Below are positions 53,514-64,000 of a stretch of DNA of 64,000 nucleotides, piece after piece; position 1 is the stretch's first letter; every line of letters starts with the position of its first letter. The notes beneath the pieces are model-generated. The model was not told the origin of the DNA. It was given only the letters and a program-made list of their open reading frames with translations, and did not search any database. The stretch covers positions 186,001 to 250,000 of the forward strand of contig JAMWFC010000044.1 of the NCBI GenBank assembly GCA_027475525.1, given 5' to 3'. A program made the position numbers and the translations under genes. Origin of the DNA: Macrolepiota albuminosa (taxonomy: Eukaryota > Basidiomycota > Agaricomycetes > Agaricales > Agaricaceae).

Positions 53514-53879
53514 TATATTTGCACAAAAATGCCAATTATCTGGCCAATGGATCCATGCATTGATGAGCCTATATGGCTCATATGCAATGCATCAAAAACA
53601 GGTGTAGGGGCCTTGTTTGGCCAAGGAAAGACCTGGAAAATTGTAAGGGTGACCTCTGGAGGCTATGGCTCAGTCACACAGCGGGCAGAGGGAGATCCAA
53701 AGTGTATTAGAGTATATACTAACAATATCATAATAACTACTCACCTGGCAGAGGGAGATCCAAAGAGAACAAGTCTAGAGATTCCCTATGCCAGGTTGGA
53801 TGCTTCTAAGGCCTCTGAAGTGTGGGAAACAACTATACATGGAAGTGGTACTGAAGGGCCCACACTTGTCTGAATGATA

Positions 53880-55290
53880 GCTAAAGAACCAGAACATCTC
53901 AAGGGCTGAGAATAGTACCAACAGATAGTGTTGAAAGAATAGAAACAGTAAAATGAGAGAATGACAGAAAAAAATAAGAAAATGAATGAAAGGAGAGTGA
54001 AGAAATAAGAAGTGAAAGAGGGAAAAGATGAGGAGTCTCCTGACATCACCCCCCCTCTAGAGTGCAGTGTCTTGATGTGCTGGATAGAAATAGTTCTAGA
54101 TGGCCTGATCCACCTTGGAAAGAAAATAGAGGCCTCTGATTGCCTGGAGAGCATTGGGGTGCTGCTGATAGAATTCCCAGACTAAGGCAGGGGTGTGGAC
54201 ATTCTCTTGTGGCTCCTATGAGATGTCTTCAATTCCATAGCCCTTCCACCTGACCTTGAACTGAAGCTTGTTTCTAAAAAGTTGGCTGTTTAGGATCTGT
54301 TCCACCTTGTACTCTTTTCTGTTGTCTATCAGAACTGGAGGTGATGGTGGCTGAGAACATTGACCTGGAATTGAATTATCTGGTGCAGGAGAGAGCTTCA
54401 CCACATTGAAGACTGGATGGAGTCAACTCATTCTTGGCAGCTTGAGTTGATAGGCTAGTGGGCCCACCTGCCTTACTATAGGAAAGGGTCCTAGACAACA
54501 ATAAGAAAGCTTCTGAGAAAGGTTGGGTAGCAATATTAGAGGCATCCAGATAGACTTGATCTCCAGGCTTGTACTTGAGGGCTGGAGTTTGTCCATGATT
54601 GTAGTAATAGGCCATGTTATCCTTTGCCTTGGCTAGGGCTGATTTCATCTGATCTATAAACTTGTTGACAGCTTTATTCTCTGAAGCTTGTTTACAAGGC
54701 TCAAATCCCATCCAAGGTTGTTGACCGGTGTTCAGAAGGAAAGAAAACATCTGGATGGCAGCATGTACATAGTTGTTGTATTGAAACTCTGCCTCTGGAA
54801 ATAGGTTGTCCCAGTCATTCTGTCATTCATTGCAAAAGAGCCGAAGATACTGTTTTAGCTCTTGGTTGACATACTTGGTCTGGCCATTGAACTGAGGGTA
54901 GTAGGCCATTTTGACATGGAGAAGGCAATACAGTTCTCTGGTAAACTCTGCCACAAACTGAGGTCCATAGTCCAAGATGTAGGCATCTGACAACCCATGA
55001 AGTTTCCAGACATGCTTCCAGTACAGGTTAGCAGCACCCATGACAGAGCAGATAGTGTGTGTCAGAATGAAATGAGCACACTTTCTACAGAGATTTACTA
55101 CTACCATAATTGCATCATATTTATGAGAGTCTGATAACTCAACAATGAAGTCTACTGAGGCCATGCTCCAATGCTCAGCTGGAATAGGCAAAGAATGAAG
55201 TTGTTTCATAGGAGGCTGACAATGAGGCTTAGTCCAAAGGCAGAGGTCACAGGTGGAGGTGTAGAAGCCAATATACCATGACATTTGAAG
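53880..55290 (-). pseudogene. Decayed chromovirus integrase and chromodomain
   Basis: Minus strand: integrase zinc-linker and core at 55284-54823 (CDLCLWTK, VDFIVELSDSHKYDAIMVVV, LDYGPQFVAEFTRELYC, FNGQTKYVNQELKQYLRLF), post-core region at 54750-54376 (MKSALAKAKDNMAYYYN, PGDQVYLDASNI), chromodomain at 54404-54216 (EYKVEQILNSQLF..FKVRWKGYG). Frames are separate and some expected Arg codons read as Trp or Cys (CGG to TGG, CGC to TGC), the mark of CpG deamination. Opposite in orientation to the neighbouring RT remnant, so a second copy or an inversion. Confidence 0.82.
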
Positions 55291-58200
55291 CCACCAGTAA
55301 TTCTGAGAGACCAGCTCCTAATTTCTAGTGCTCCTGACACTATCTAGCAAGCTGTAAGTGCTGTAATATTAATAGAAATATTGCAAAAAGAACAAATAGT
55401 GCAGCAAGATGTGCCTGTAAGTGGCACCATAAATGACAAAGACAATATAGATGATGCTAGCACCTAATTTAGCAACAAAATTAAGTCAAACTAGCACAAT
55501 TTGAATACTAAGAGTAATGATGAGCTAAGAAGTTACAATTTGTTGCTATTTACATCTTGAGTAGCTATCTTTTATACTATGCACTACTATAATTTAAAAT
55601 AAGTCCATTTGCAGCACTACCAATTAGTGCCTCTTCTCATGGCTACAGCTAACAGTGACCTGTCAATGGTGACTAATAGCACATGTATAATGGTGACCAA
55701 TGGCATTACAGCCTATTGGCCATGGCAACTCTAAATCAACATCTTTTCTTAGCTAGAGCCATATCATCTGGCAATAAGTACTATGAATAGACTTTTTGTG
55801 CCCCTGTCACTGTTGCATAAGTCCATTCCTTTTTAATTTCCCTCCTTTCTGTTAACATTGTTAAGTTTGACCTCTTTTGGATTTCTCCTCCCACTGTATG
55901 CATTACTAGCAATGCCTTTTCCTGGCTCAGAAATCAGTTTTCCTATTCTATGACCACACTTTGCCCTATTGAAGAACTTTGTCACTAGCTTGATCACATT
56001 ACTGATGCCTTTGATATTGTTAGTTGCAATTTATCCAACTTGCATCCTTGCATTGATACTTTAGCATGTTGTAAGAACCTTTTGTCTAGACTTTATAACA
56101 ACATTACTGATGCATTGGAGTGGCAAGCAAGTAATCATATTCAGGATAGAGACTTGTTGCCATTGGACAATCCTGCCCTGCCTGCATATAATGAGTAGTC
56201 ACCAGTTCTTAGCACCTTGCTTATTAGTAAAATTTTGGACTTGTTGCTTTGATACATATTTTTGATGTATGCCTATTATCAAAATAAACTCCCTCTTTTT
56301 GTGCCAAAATTGTCAGTTTGTAAGTAATCAAAAACAAAATAAGAAAAAGGGAAAAATGCTCAGTAGATCATCATAGTGTAAAAACTTCTGTGCCAGCACA
56401 GTCCAATAGCTATTACCACACTAGCCTAGAAAGAATTGGGTATTGTCTGTAAATAATAAGCAAATCCATGCAAGAAGTATAATATATAAAGAAATAGAGT
56501 GCCAGTGATCACTTGTGTCTACTTGGTGATGGTGTAAATAAACACTAGATATTGAATGTCAACTTTTTTTTGTGCACGCTAACAATGAGTCAATCTCCTT
56601 CCTTTGTCTTGATATTTGCTGAACTGTTACCAGTCAATGTTGAGTTAATAATTGTGGCTTTTTTCTTCTTGGCTGCAGTGTATTGTTTTCAAGTCCAATA
56701 TTTTATCTGAGAGCAGTCATCCTTGCTAAGAGAAGGTACTGCAAGAAGAGTAGAAGATACTGAAGAGTCTCCAGACTCAGAGACTTTGATTGCAAGAGTA
56801 AAGAATTAATTGATGTTCTAGACATAGTAATAGTCTCTTGTGACATGTCATATTTGTAGGCTGCATACCTAATAAGATATATGATTGCCTGATGAGATTG
56901 TATAAATTGCTTTGAGAGTGTTTGAATTTGCATTGATATGTATCTGCAATAGTGCTGTCCAAACATGTATTTGAATGAGTAACTAAGAATTCTTGAAAAG
57001 ACTAAATTTAATGTATAAGTTGTTGATATACCAAGAAGTATCAGACTTACTTTGTGTCTTGGTTGGAAATTATCTGCAAAAGCTGCAGCTGTGTTTCCTC
57101 CTATGAACAGCACCATATCTTGACTCTTATCAATAGAAGGTGAACTCAAATCTCTGACAAAGCTATATTGAGCTTAGAAAGAACATGAGCTATTCCCAGA
57201 ACTAAAAGAAGAGTACTGAAAGCCAGGAGAGTGGCTGAACATCCTTTTTTGAGTGAAGTATATGCAAAGAAGGTAAGTGAAACAAGCAAAGTGGCACAAC
57301 TATTATAATTGTTTGTTTAGTAACAATACAAACAAGTGCTATTACAATGACACAGAGTCTGACAGAATGCAAAGAAAATATACAAAGATAGCAGAAGAGC
57401 TTCTACACAGAGCTGATCCACATGAGGTACAAGAATACAAGAGGCAGATACTGTTCAACAAACTTCTTCACTTCTTCAGCTTTTTCAATATCTTCATGTA
57501 AGTTTCTTTGACAAAAATATGATCTTCAGAGTCTGGATTGTTATTATCAGTGGTAAGGCAATTCTTGCTATGTAATGTATGAAACCATGAGCAAGTAGAC
57601 TGTGAACTTGTATCAATATTGTAATGGGGTGTCACAAGCCATAACAGGCTCAGAAAAACGATATATTAAATGTAAACCATCAGGCATGTACTGTACTTGA
57701 TGCAGCAAATTGGGTGTTGGAGAGTTGGATCATATGCTATGTCTGTAGTTTGAGTAAGAATTTTATCTGAATGCAAACTTTGAGTAGAGCTAGTAATACA
57801 GTTTCAAATAAGACTTGAATGCAAAAATATAGCTAGGATACCAAGAATTCTGCAGTTCCTTGAAGAGTTTCTTGTACACAGGGTTTCTGCTGCTAATGAG
57901 AGTAGCATGGTCAAGGTTCTTGATCTTCTCAAGTGTCATAGACATAATGAATGTATGCATGAAAACAAGAGTTTATGGTTATGATCAAGTAGTGGTTTGT
58001 GTCAACTTGTATTGTTTGTCCAAAGTCACTTGCAACTTGCAATTTCAATGTGAATTTATTTATTGATATCAGAATCATCCTCATCTTCTGATACATTCTT
58101 TATTACTCCAGCCATTATGCTGATATCTAGACCAGGTTTTTCAACCACAAACACCCAACCCTCCCAATCTTGGCCCAACAAATCTGTTGAGTGTGGAACA

Positions 58201-58483
58201 ACAGTAACTACAGCCAGGATTGCATGAACATCAACAACAACAATACTATCATCTCTTTGATGTCTACAAGACCAAAGAGTATCAGTGGATAGTGACAGCA
58301 GCTCAGGGTCAAGTCAGCTATAGAGAGATCTTGCTGCCAATGATTGGACAACACCAGTTTTCAACTTGCACTGAAAATAGTAATGTACATCACCAAATTC
58401 AATCTGATCTTTGTACTGCAGCTATGCTTGTAAATGAAATTCATTGAAACAATTTCAGGAAAAGGCCAACATACTTTCACTCA
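55291..58483. other. AT-rich, CpG-poor decayed DNA
   Basis: No intact gene. At about 55955-56205 (+) one frame reads like eroded protein with TGA and TGY codons where Arg is expected (IEELCH-stop-LDHITDAF, LACCKNLLSRLYNN), i.e. a retroelement Gag-like or similar coding remnant. Other frames (56703-57149 minus, 58220-58447 plus) are open by composition only. No terminal repeats found. Confidence 0.5.
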
Positions 58484-59743
58484 TTATGCTATTCGAGTTC
58501 TTTCCTTCAAACTCTCTTTCCACAGAGACCATGCAATCTGGCCACCATACTTCTGGCCACCATACTTCTGTGATAGTTGCAGGCATGCCCATTGTATGAC
58601 AAATGCAGGCCTGAAGTTGTATGGGATATTTTCAGGTCCACATTGAATATTTTTTATCAAGTATTCATAGAATGCATCAGTTTCTGCTTCTGTCATTGCT
58701 CATTTACAAGTATCAACAGCTTGGAGCAAAACATAGCCATCACCAACATCCTTGGCACCTCATGGTAAATCAATTGAGTTCTTGCCTTGATTTGTATGTA
58801 ATATGATCAAAATGAGGCTCACCACAATGCCAGCACTGAAGATCATTGGAGAAAGGTCTAGTATATGCAAGGCAGGACTTGATGCACATGTCACAAATGA
58901 TAGGAGAGATACCAGTAAGCTGTGCAATCTGCCGTTTGAGCTGGTCATATGAAAGAATGTCATGATTTCCAAATTGTTGTTTAATGGCACAAATCACATT
59001 GTTATACTTATCTGCAGAGTTGCAAGTATTCAGAAAGAGGCAGAAGCACATCAGAATATCATTGTCTGAGTGGTCTTTTGAATTGAGCTTCAAAGAATCC
59101 TTTGGTGGGTCTAGTAGTGCAGCAATTGTCTTGGCAGAAAGATCTCCATTATCAAATTCTGCATTCTTGAGAACTTCTATGAATTGTTGTGCTATTTGAA
59201 CTTCTTCAATATTACTGTAGCATTCCGATGTATTGTCATCATTATCATAGTTGCTAGGTGTTGGAATTGGACCTCGGAGAGGCAGTGCTTAATGCTGCTG
59301 TTTTTGCATCCCTTGATCCACTTCTAAACCAAGAAACAGAGAGTCTACAGAGGCCTAGAAAGGTTGGCTGAGGTATATCAAGCCAAAGGCAAGCAGTACT
59401 CACTTCAGGAATTGCTTCAGATGACAGAGGCCTAGAAAGGTTGGCTGAGGTATATCAAGCCAAAGGCAAGCAGTACTCACTTCAGGAATTGCTTCAGATG
59501 AATCTCTCTGAACCTTGTTATTCTTGAAGTGATCTCACCCGCATTTTGTAAAATCTCGTACTGTCCAGCCGGAGTCATAGTGCGTGATTGTCCTACACCA
59601 GATCTAGTTACTGATGGTACCACTGACACTGGTTTCTTCTTGCTGTGTGCATAGAAGGTTGATCTCAATACTTTGCGCCGAGTCTTGCAAAATTCTCCAC
59701 AGCTACAGAAGTATTGCTTTTTGGGGCCAGCACTTCGAGCCAT
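58484..59743 (-). pseudogene. N-terminal remnant of CACTA/Plavaka-type transposase
   Basis: Minus strand: start region at 59743 with a Cys-rich block (YFCSCGEFCKTRRKVLRSTFYAH), then from 59093 YNNVICAIKQQFG, LTGISPIICDMCIKSCLAYTRPF and CWHCGEPHFD, the N-terminal zinc-type signature of Agaricomycete CACTA (Plavaka-like) transposases. A further piece at 58696-58484. Introns or gaps between them; no catalytic DDE part is present within the window. CpG-poor and partly broken. Contains the third 77-bp duplication. Confidence 0.65.
59348..59501. repeat. Exact 77-bp tandem duplication (3 of 4)
   Basis: 59348-59424 repeated exactly at 59425-59501, within the transposase remnant. Confidence 0.95.
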
Positions 59744-60281
59744 GTTGTCCTGCTACAGTAGATACAGCTTAGTTGGGGACACTTGAGGGGAGAACACAGG
59801 TGCAATACATCGAGCGCGATGCAGAATAGTGGGTACCAGTCATATATTTAATAATAGTACATGCCGGACACGTGCGTGACTACGTCGATCAAAGTAAGGC
59901 TACGACGTCGTCTCTTGTCAGAAGGTAAGCTAGGTCAAGCAAATGTCTGAAAGTAGTCGATGAAGATAGAGGTCAAAGACAATCTCACAATTTGGCACGA
60001 TCATGCTCGATTGACATCTATTTGGCACGATTTGGCTCATTCTGGCGCGACGCGATTTTCTGAGTTCCAATTCTTTTTCATTATTCTGATTGGTAGCTGG
60101 GACTACGTGCAGCTGCCGGCTAGTCCCAGTGAGAAATAAGGCAGGACGGTAACCGGATCTGTTCACCATTTCCTTTTTCATACACTCAATACATGTTTTA
60201 CTTATTGCTTGCACCTGAGACATTGTCCCTATCTTTCGTCCAAGATTCGGCTCATTCTGATTTCCACTGGGCCTGAACAAG
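59744..60281. other. Spacer with left inverted repeat
   Basis: Return to normal, CpG-containing composition at about 59760. 60042-60087 is the left arm of an inverted repeat whose partner is at 61614-61658. GGCTCATTCTG occurs twice (60036 and 60249). The minus frame 60280-59930 is not recognised. Confidence 0.5.
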
Positions 60282-61658
60282 ATGCCTCAAGAATGTGTGG
60301 TGTCTCTCGAATCCCGCTTCACGGTGGCCTGTCACATATTGCGTCCTCAGGTCTTTGAGGAAGAAATGGCAAGTCCGGATAGATATTGTCCGACTTCTCT
60401 GCTTATGAGGATCTATACAGCTGATGAAACTCGAGTGTGCATGGGGACGGAGGTATGGAACCTTAGACTCAAGCTCTGAGGCCAACACAATATATCGTGA
60501 GTGAAGCATTTACAAGTGAATGTGCATTCTCAATGCTCTTTAGTCACGCCAGAACTTCGCTGTATGTTCGAGTCGGGTCTTTGGGCTTTACTTCCGATGG
60601 ATGAAAATTTGCTTAACTCTATCATTAACTTGGATTTTACTATTGAAGAGCCGATCGAGGTGCGTATTCCTATCATTATCAATGTCCCGACAAAAAATGC
60701 GTTCCGCTAGACCCTGTACAAGGACAAAGACTTATTTGAATACGTTTTTGTTCCTCTGCCTGGAATGGAGGGCACTATCGTTCGCCTCGACGGTAGTGAC
60801 GGCCTGCCACACGAGCACTTCTTCCCTTATACAACCTTGCCAGTTCTACGCCTACACGTACACCCACACTATGTTATTGTCGACCTCTATCAGAAGATTA
60901 TGGAACACGAGCACTTCATATGCGAAGTAGATGAAGACAAGAGTTACAGACCATACTTTTTGAAATACTTCGACTCTGATCTTTCATGTCGGTGCGCATA
61001 CCAGATGTGGGAACAATGGGATGTCCCTCCAGACTTCATTTCGGACTCTAATGCTCAGACAACATCGAGCGGTCAACAACTACAGCTTCGTCCGGGAGCT
61101 TTTGCTTGGGGCATCGACGAAGTTGGGCTACGACCCGTGGATTCCGTCACGTACATTGCTGACCGTGAGGATGGAGAGGAGAGCTCTGATGACCAAGAAG
61201 AATACATCATGGATGAAGAAAACTCTGTTTTCCAGGCGCGGATGCGCCACTGGGTTTCTGAAATCCAGCCTGGTTTGATTCCCCCCGAGTCTCAGGAAAA
61301 GCAAGTGGACGCCATAGGAGGAGATGTAGGGGAGGTGACAGATTATATGCCAGACATGGACACAGGATCACAGACAATGGTTGGTTCTGTCTCGTTGAGG
61401 GTCGACAAGATAGATTCCATTGGGAAAAACCCAGTTCATGACATGGACACATCTCGTACGAAATCTATTTCTGACATGTCGCTCAGTTCATCTGTTGCTA
61501 TTGTAAGATTAATTTCCCATCTGAATGATGTCCAATGACCGCACTTGGTCGAGTTCCGTGCAAGTCGGAGTGAGCCTCGGGAGAGCCCATGCGGGCTATC
61601 CCAACTCCGACGTTCATAATGAAAAAGAATTGGAACTCGTGTCGCGCCAGAAGATATG
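60042..61658. repeat. Inverted repeat pair flanking the hypothetical gene
   Basis: Left TTCTGGCGCGAC..GAGTTCCAATTC..TTTTTCATTAT (60042-60087) and right ATAATGAAAAAGAATTGG..AACTC..TCGCGCCAGAA (61616-61658) are inverted copies, with an about 8-11-nt extra piece on the left. Could be transposon termini; no clear target duplication seen. Confidence 0.5.
60282..61538 (+). CDS. Hypothetical basidiomycete protein
   Basis: ATG at 60282. First exon ends near 60452 (ETRVCMGTE then GTATGG); coding resumes near 60546 (TPELRCMFESGLWALLPMDENLLNSIINLDF), an intron 60661-60713 (GTGCGT..GCTAG) joins it to TLYKDKDLFEYVFVPLPG, and the last exon runs to TGA at 61538. The exact first junction is unresolved. The N-terminal half (VACHILRPQV, and the block above) looks conserved and vaguely HNH-like but without a certain HNH triad; the middle has YVIVDLYQKIMEHEHF and FLKYFDSDLSCRCAYQMWEQWDVPPDF; the C-terminal 130 residues are acidic and disordered. 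Function not assigned. Lies between inverted repeats. Confidence 0.6.
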
Positions 61659-61990
61659 ACCGCCCCGCCTGCGAGCAAGGAATTGGAGTTGTAACATCCT
61701 TTAGAGGTATCTCACCACAGGATTAAGCTAAGGTCCTGTTGGCCTGATCTTGCTCGGCTTCTGGATAGATCTACGCGTTTGAACTACAAAGCTTACGAGT
61801 TGTGGCGCAAGAGAGAAGACTGATGTACCATATACGCCTTAAGTTCGAAGGCTACTGAAGGATTGATTAATAAGGAAAAAGTTATTTGAAATGGCGTTTC
61901 ATTTTCTCGCTTATTCTTTGAAGGAGATGGTAGCTAAGGTATGTCGAATGCTTCAGCTTTGAAACTTCTCATTGCTCTTCTCATTACTCT

Positions 61991-64000
61991 TCAAGCGCTG
62001 ACAGTGCTAGCATCAGAGCTGGCAGCACTGTGAACGGCACTGGCGCTGGTACCGGCAGTTGAGGCAGAGGTGGCTTCAGTAGTTGTAGGAGTATTAAGGT
62101 CGGCCTTCAAAATGCCGGCTGGGACAGCACCTCCAGCGACAGGTCGAGCGAGTTTGTTTTCGCCAGCTTTGACGACAAAGTTTGCAATCTCGAGATGGTC
62201 AAGGTTGGCATTGGCTATGTTGCAACGAGTTTGTTTTCGCCAGCTTTAACAACAAAGTTTGCAATCTCGAGATGGTCAAGGTTGGCATTGGCTATGTTGC
62301 AACTTGTTAGTCAAGCCACCTTGGGTATACTGAGAAATATACGTGCAGACATCCTTCATCCCAAAGAAGGTAGCGTTTAGCGTGTGAGGATCAATAGTAA
62401 GCGTGAAGAATCCGCGGAACGAGCCTTCGCTCCACTGGAGCGCGTCATTTTCGGCAACAAAAACTCTGGATAACACGTCAGCATCGGCGGGGGATATATT
62501 TGCGCCAAACGAGGAGGGCGAGGTGACTGCGGTTCCAGCGAATTCAACACCGAAAGCACCATCTCCAGTGACTTTGTTATAACTAGCTGTATATGAGATG
62601 ATCCAATAACTTGAATTCTATACATAGCTTACGAAGTATCGTTGGGACCTAGATGATAATGAACAATTTGATTCTAAATAATAGGGAAGGCGCGTACGGG
62701 CAAGATCATAGACCCAGTTGTCATGGCTGTCTCCCGCCAAGACGACAGTGTTCGAGATCCCGTCATTGGAAAGGTGATCAAGCACACGGGCACGATTCTG
62801 GAGATAACCATCCCAGGCATCCTAAGGAACTATCCAGGCCCGTCCAGTGCTAAAGACTGCCTTTGTCAACTCACCAAGTCCACTGAAAGTGGCAAAATTA
62901 AATATAATCAGTTGTACTCATATTAATGCTCATGGCATACCGGATCCCCTCTCGATAAGCTGACTGAAGACGATTTGTTGCCTATATTGTAAGGAGTTGG
63001 TGAAAAGCTGAAAAAAGTATACTGATGCTGACGAACCCAACAATGCGCCAAACGGCTTTCCTTTTTTTTGACTCCGAAAGGGTATCAAAAAACCCTGTTT
63101 GAACAGTCTTTTAGCATCTTTTCGCCGATTGACTTGTTTTGACATACATGCTTCCTGTTCAGCTCCCATGAGAGAGCGACCGTCTTCGTCCTTAACAGAA
63201 TTAACAACTATGACCAGCAACAAACTTGAGGGGATGAAACTCTGCAACGGAAGAGGGAACTCACATGCTAAAGAAAATCAGGCCGAGCTTAGAGAAGGGT
63301 GAGTGCAAATCATTTACCTCTGTTATAGCCGACCTTGAAATCCAGAATATGTTAGAGCTCATCGAATGTTTATCAGTCAGAGACTTACGTCAGTAATGTC
63401 GCGATCATACTGGCCTAAATAATGATGAGCAGTCAAGAGACAGAGGTCACGAACCATGAACTACTCACGGGTATCAAGCATCGTCAAGTCAAGGAGCTTG
63501 CCGACCTGGAAGTTCCTCCAGATGCGGAGTTTATCGTCTGGAGTAACCTGGCGGATGGGCATCCACTCATGATAGGCCCTGACGGCAGCGAGCTTGCGGT
63601 CCGTGAAGCAAGCGCCAGAGTCAGTAAAGGTACATCCAGCTGCGGTATCGTTTGAGTTCGTGGTTCCGGCCTTCCACGCATTGTCGGCAACCTATTCAAT
63701 GCGATGTTTTCGCGATCAACAGGAGGTACCGTGGTGGGATAGACTTCATACCTCATGATCATCCTGTTTGTGGCAGAAATTCATGGGATCACAAACCAAT
63801 ACATATTTTCAGATTTTCCAAACTCACCCTATCTGCAAGTAAGCGCCATGTGATAGCTTTTACCTCAATTAAACTAGATTACTACGCACCAAACGGTGAC
63901 CCAAGGATTATGCTGATGAGCAAAAACAAGGCTGGCGTCAGTCCTATACTGATTCAAGCGCTGGCGGTAGTCCTTTATTGTGGCAAGTTCGCGGCCCAAT
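61991..64000 (-). CDS. PhoD-type alkaline phosphatase, 5' end beyond window
   Basis: Secreted metallophosphatase/phosphodiesterase of the fungal PhoD-like family. From the right edge leftwards: DYRQRLNQYRTDASLVFAHQ, a Cys-containing insert (AAGCTFTDSGACFTDRKLAA), AVRAYHEWMPIRQV, RIWRNFQVGKLLDLTMLDTR, DAWDGYLQNRARVLDHL, VVLAGDSHDNWVYDL (metal-binding GDSH), WSEGSFRGFFTLTIDPHTLNATFFG, ending with a Thr/Ser/Ala-rich tail and TGA at 61991-61993. Many short introns. The signal peptide and first metal-binding residues lie outside. The exon at 62149-62302 contains a 77-bp tandem duplication that disturbs the frame and may be artefactual. Confidence 0.85.
62149..62302. repeat. 77-bp tandem duplication with two G/A differences (4 of 4)
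   Basis: 62149-62225 and 62226-62302 match except CTTTGACGACAAAG versus CTTTAACAACAAAG. Lies in an exon of the phosphatase gene; 77 is not a multiple of 3. Confidence 0.93.

Larger units (their letters stand above)
52059..53870 (+). pseudogene. Decayed Ty3/gypsy pol (RT region)
   Basis: Plus-strand segments read as a gypsy RT in order: WREVNHEINLIDENKQYKYHL near 52180, TDAYEQVCIYEEDIPKTLF near 52505, AAFQRLMTSIF near 52620, a frame-shifted palm with LDNIFIFWTL at about 52685 in place of the YLDD box, LGHVIDEQGIH near 52810, then RNase H start DEPIWLICNASKTGVGALFGQG near 53560. Broken by stops and frame changes, and by a MITE at 53066-53513. A TGA now interrupts the frame at 52392 and others follow. 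Confidence 0.82.

Noticed and set aside
57277..58447. Plus-strand frames of 68-75 codons
   Set aside because: AT-rich decayed DNA; no domain, no splice continuity.

Overview
The window reads as nuclear DNA of a filamentous basidiomycete, most likely a mushroom-forming Agaricomycete. Reasons: genes are dense with short (about 48-80 nt) GT-AG introns, the genes match fungal families, there is an ergothioneine-type gene and an intron-rich oxalate decarboxylase, and the mobile elements (Ty3/gypsy chromovirus, CxC-like/Plavaka-type CACTA transposase, Tad-like and other LINEs) are those of Agaricomycetes. The species cannot be named from sequence alone.

Layout. 46-3037: 3' part of a four-RRM Nop4/RBM28 ribosome-biogenesis gene (+). 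3.2-8.4 kb: retrotransposon zone with a decayed LINE (-), an 87-bp minisatellite, and a 5'-truncated LINE inserted in it with a 15-bp target duplication. 8.5-9.9 kb: single-pass membrane protein. 11.8-17.7 kb: three minus-strand genes (basidiomycete-specific protein, ERG6 sterol C24-methyltransferase, Egt1-like iron enzyme). 17.7-21.2 kb: gene-poor. 21.2-37.2 kb: a Dal5-type MFS transporter (+) and an oxalate decarboxylase (-) facing tail to tail; their 3' ends are fused into a degenerate tandem repeat that is split by a complete 10,485-bp Ty3/gypsy element with apparently identical 954-bp LTRs. 39.3-51.1 kb: conserved housekeeping block: Mad3 spindle checkpoint, small secreted peptide, Rrm4-like RRM/MLLE protein, Aip1, histidinol-phosphatase, Yra1/ALY. 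51.3-59.7 kb: AT-rich, CpG-poor graveyard of gypsy, MITE and CACTA remnants. 60.3-61.5 kb: unknown gene between inverted repeats. 62-64 kb: PhoD-type phosphatase running off the right edge.

Most interesting: the intact gypsy element carries, between pol and its 3' LTR, an antisense gene of six exons and five introns that can be spliced to a 322-residue protein with every junction GT-AG and in frame. Because introns lie on the opposite strand from the genomic RNA, they survive retrotransposition. The sense gag-pro-pol body is almost free of CpG (2 in 780 bp counted) while this antisense module is CpG-rich (65 in 780 bp), so the two parts have different histories or constraints. Gag, Pro and Pol lie in three successive -1 frames.

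Caution on the data: four tandem duplications with a period of exactly 77 bp occur in unrelated places (6.1, 53.1, 59.3, 62.1 kb). Three are exact. They look like unmerged k=77 assembly overlaps, and one of them creates the apparent break in the LINE reading frame.
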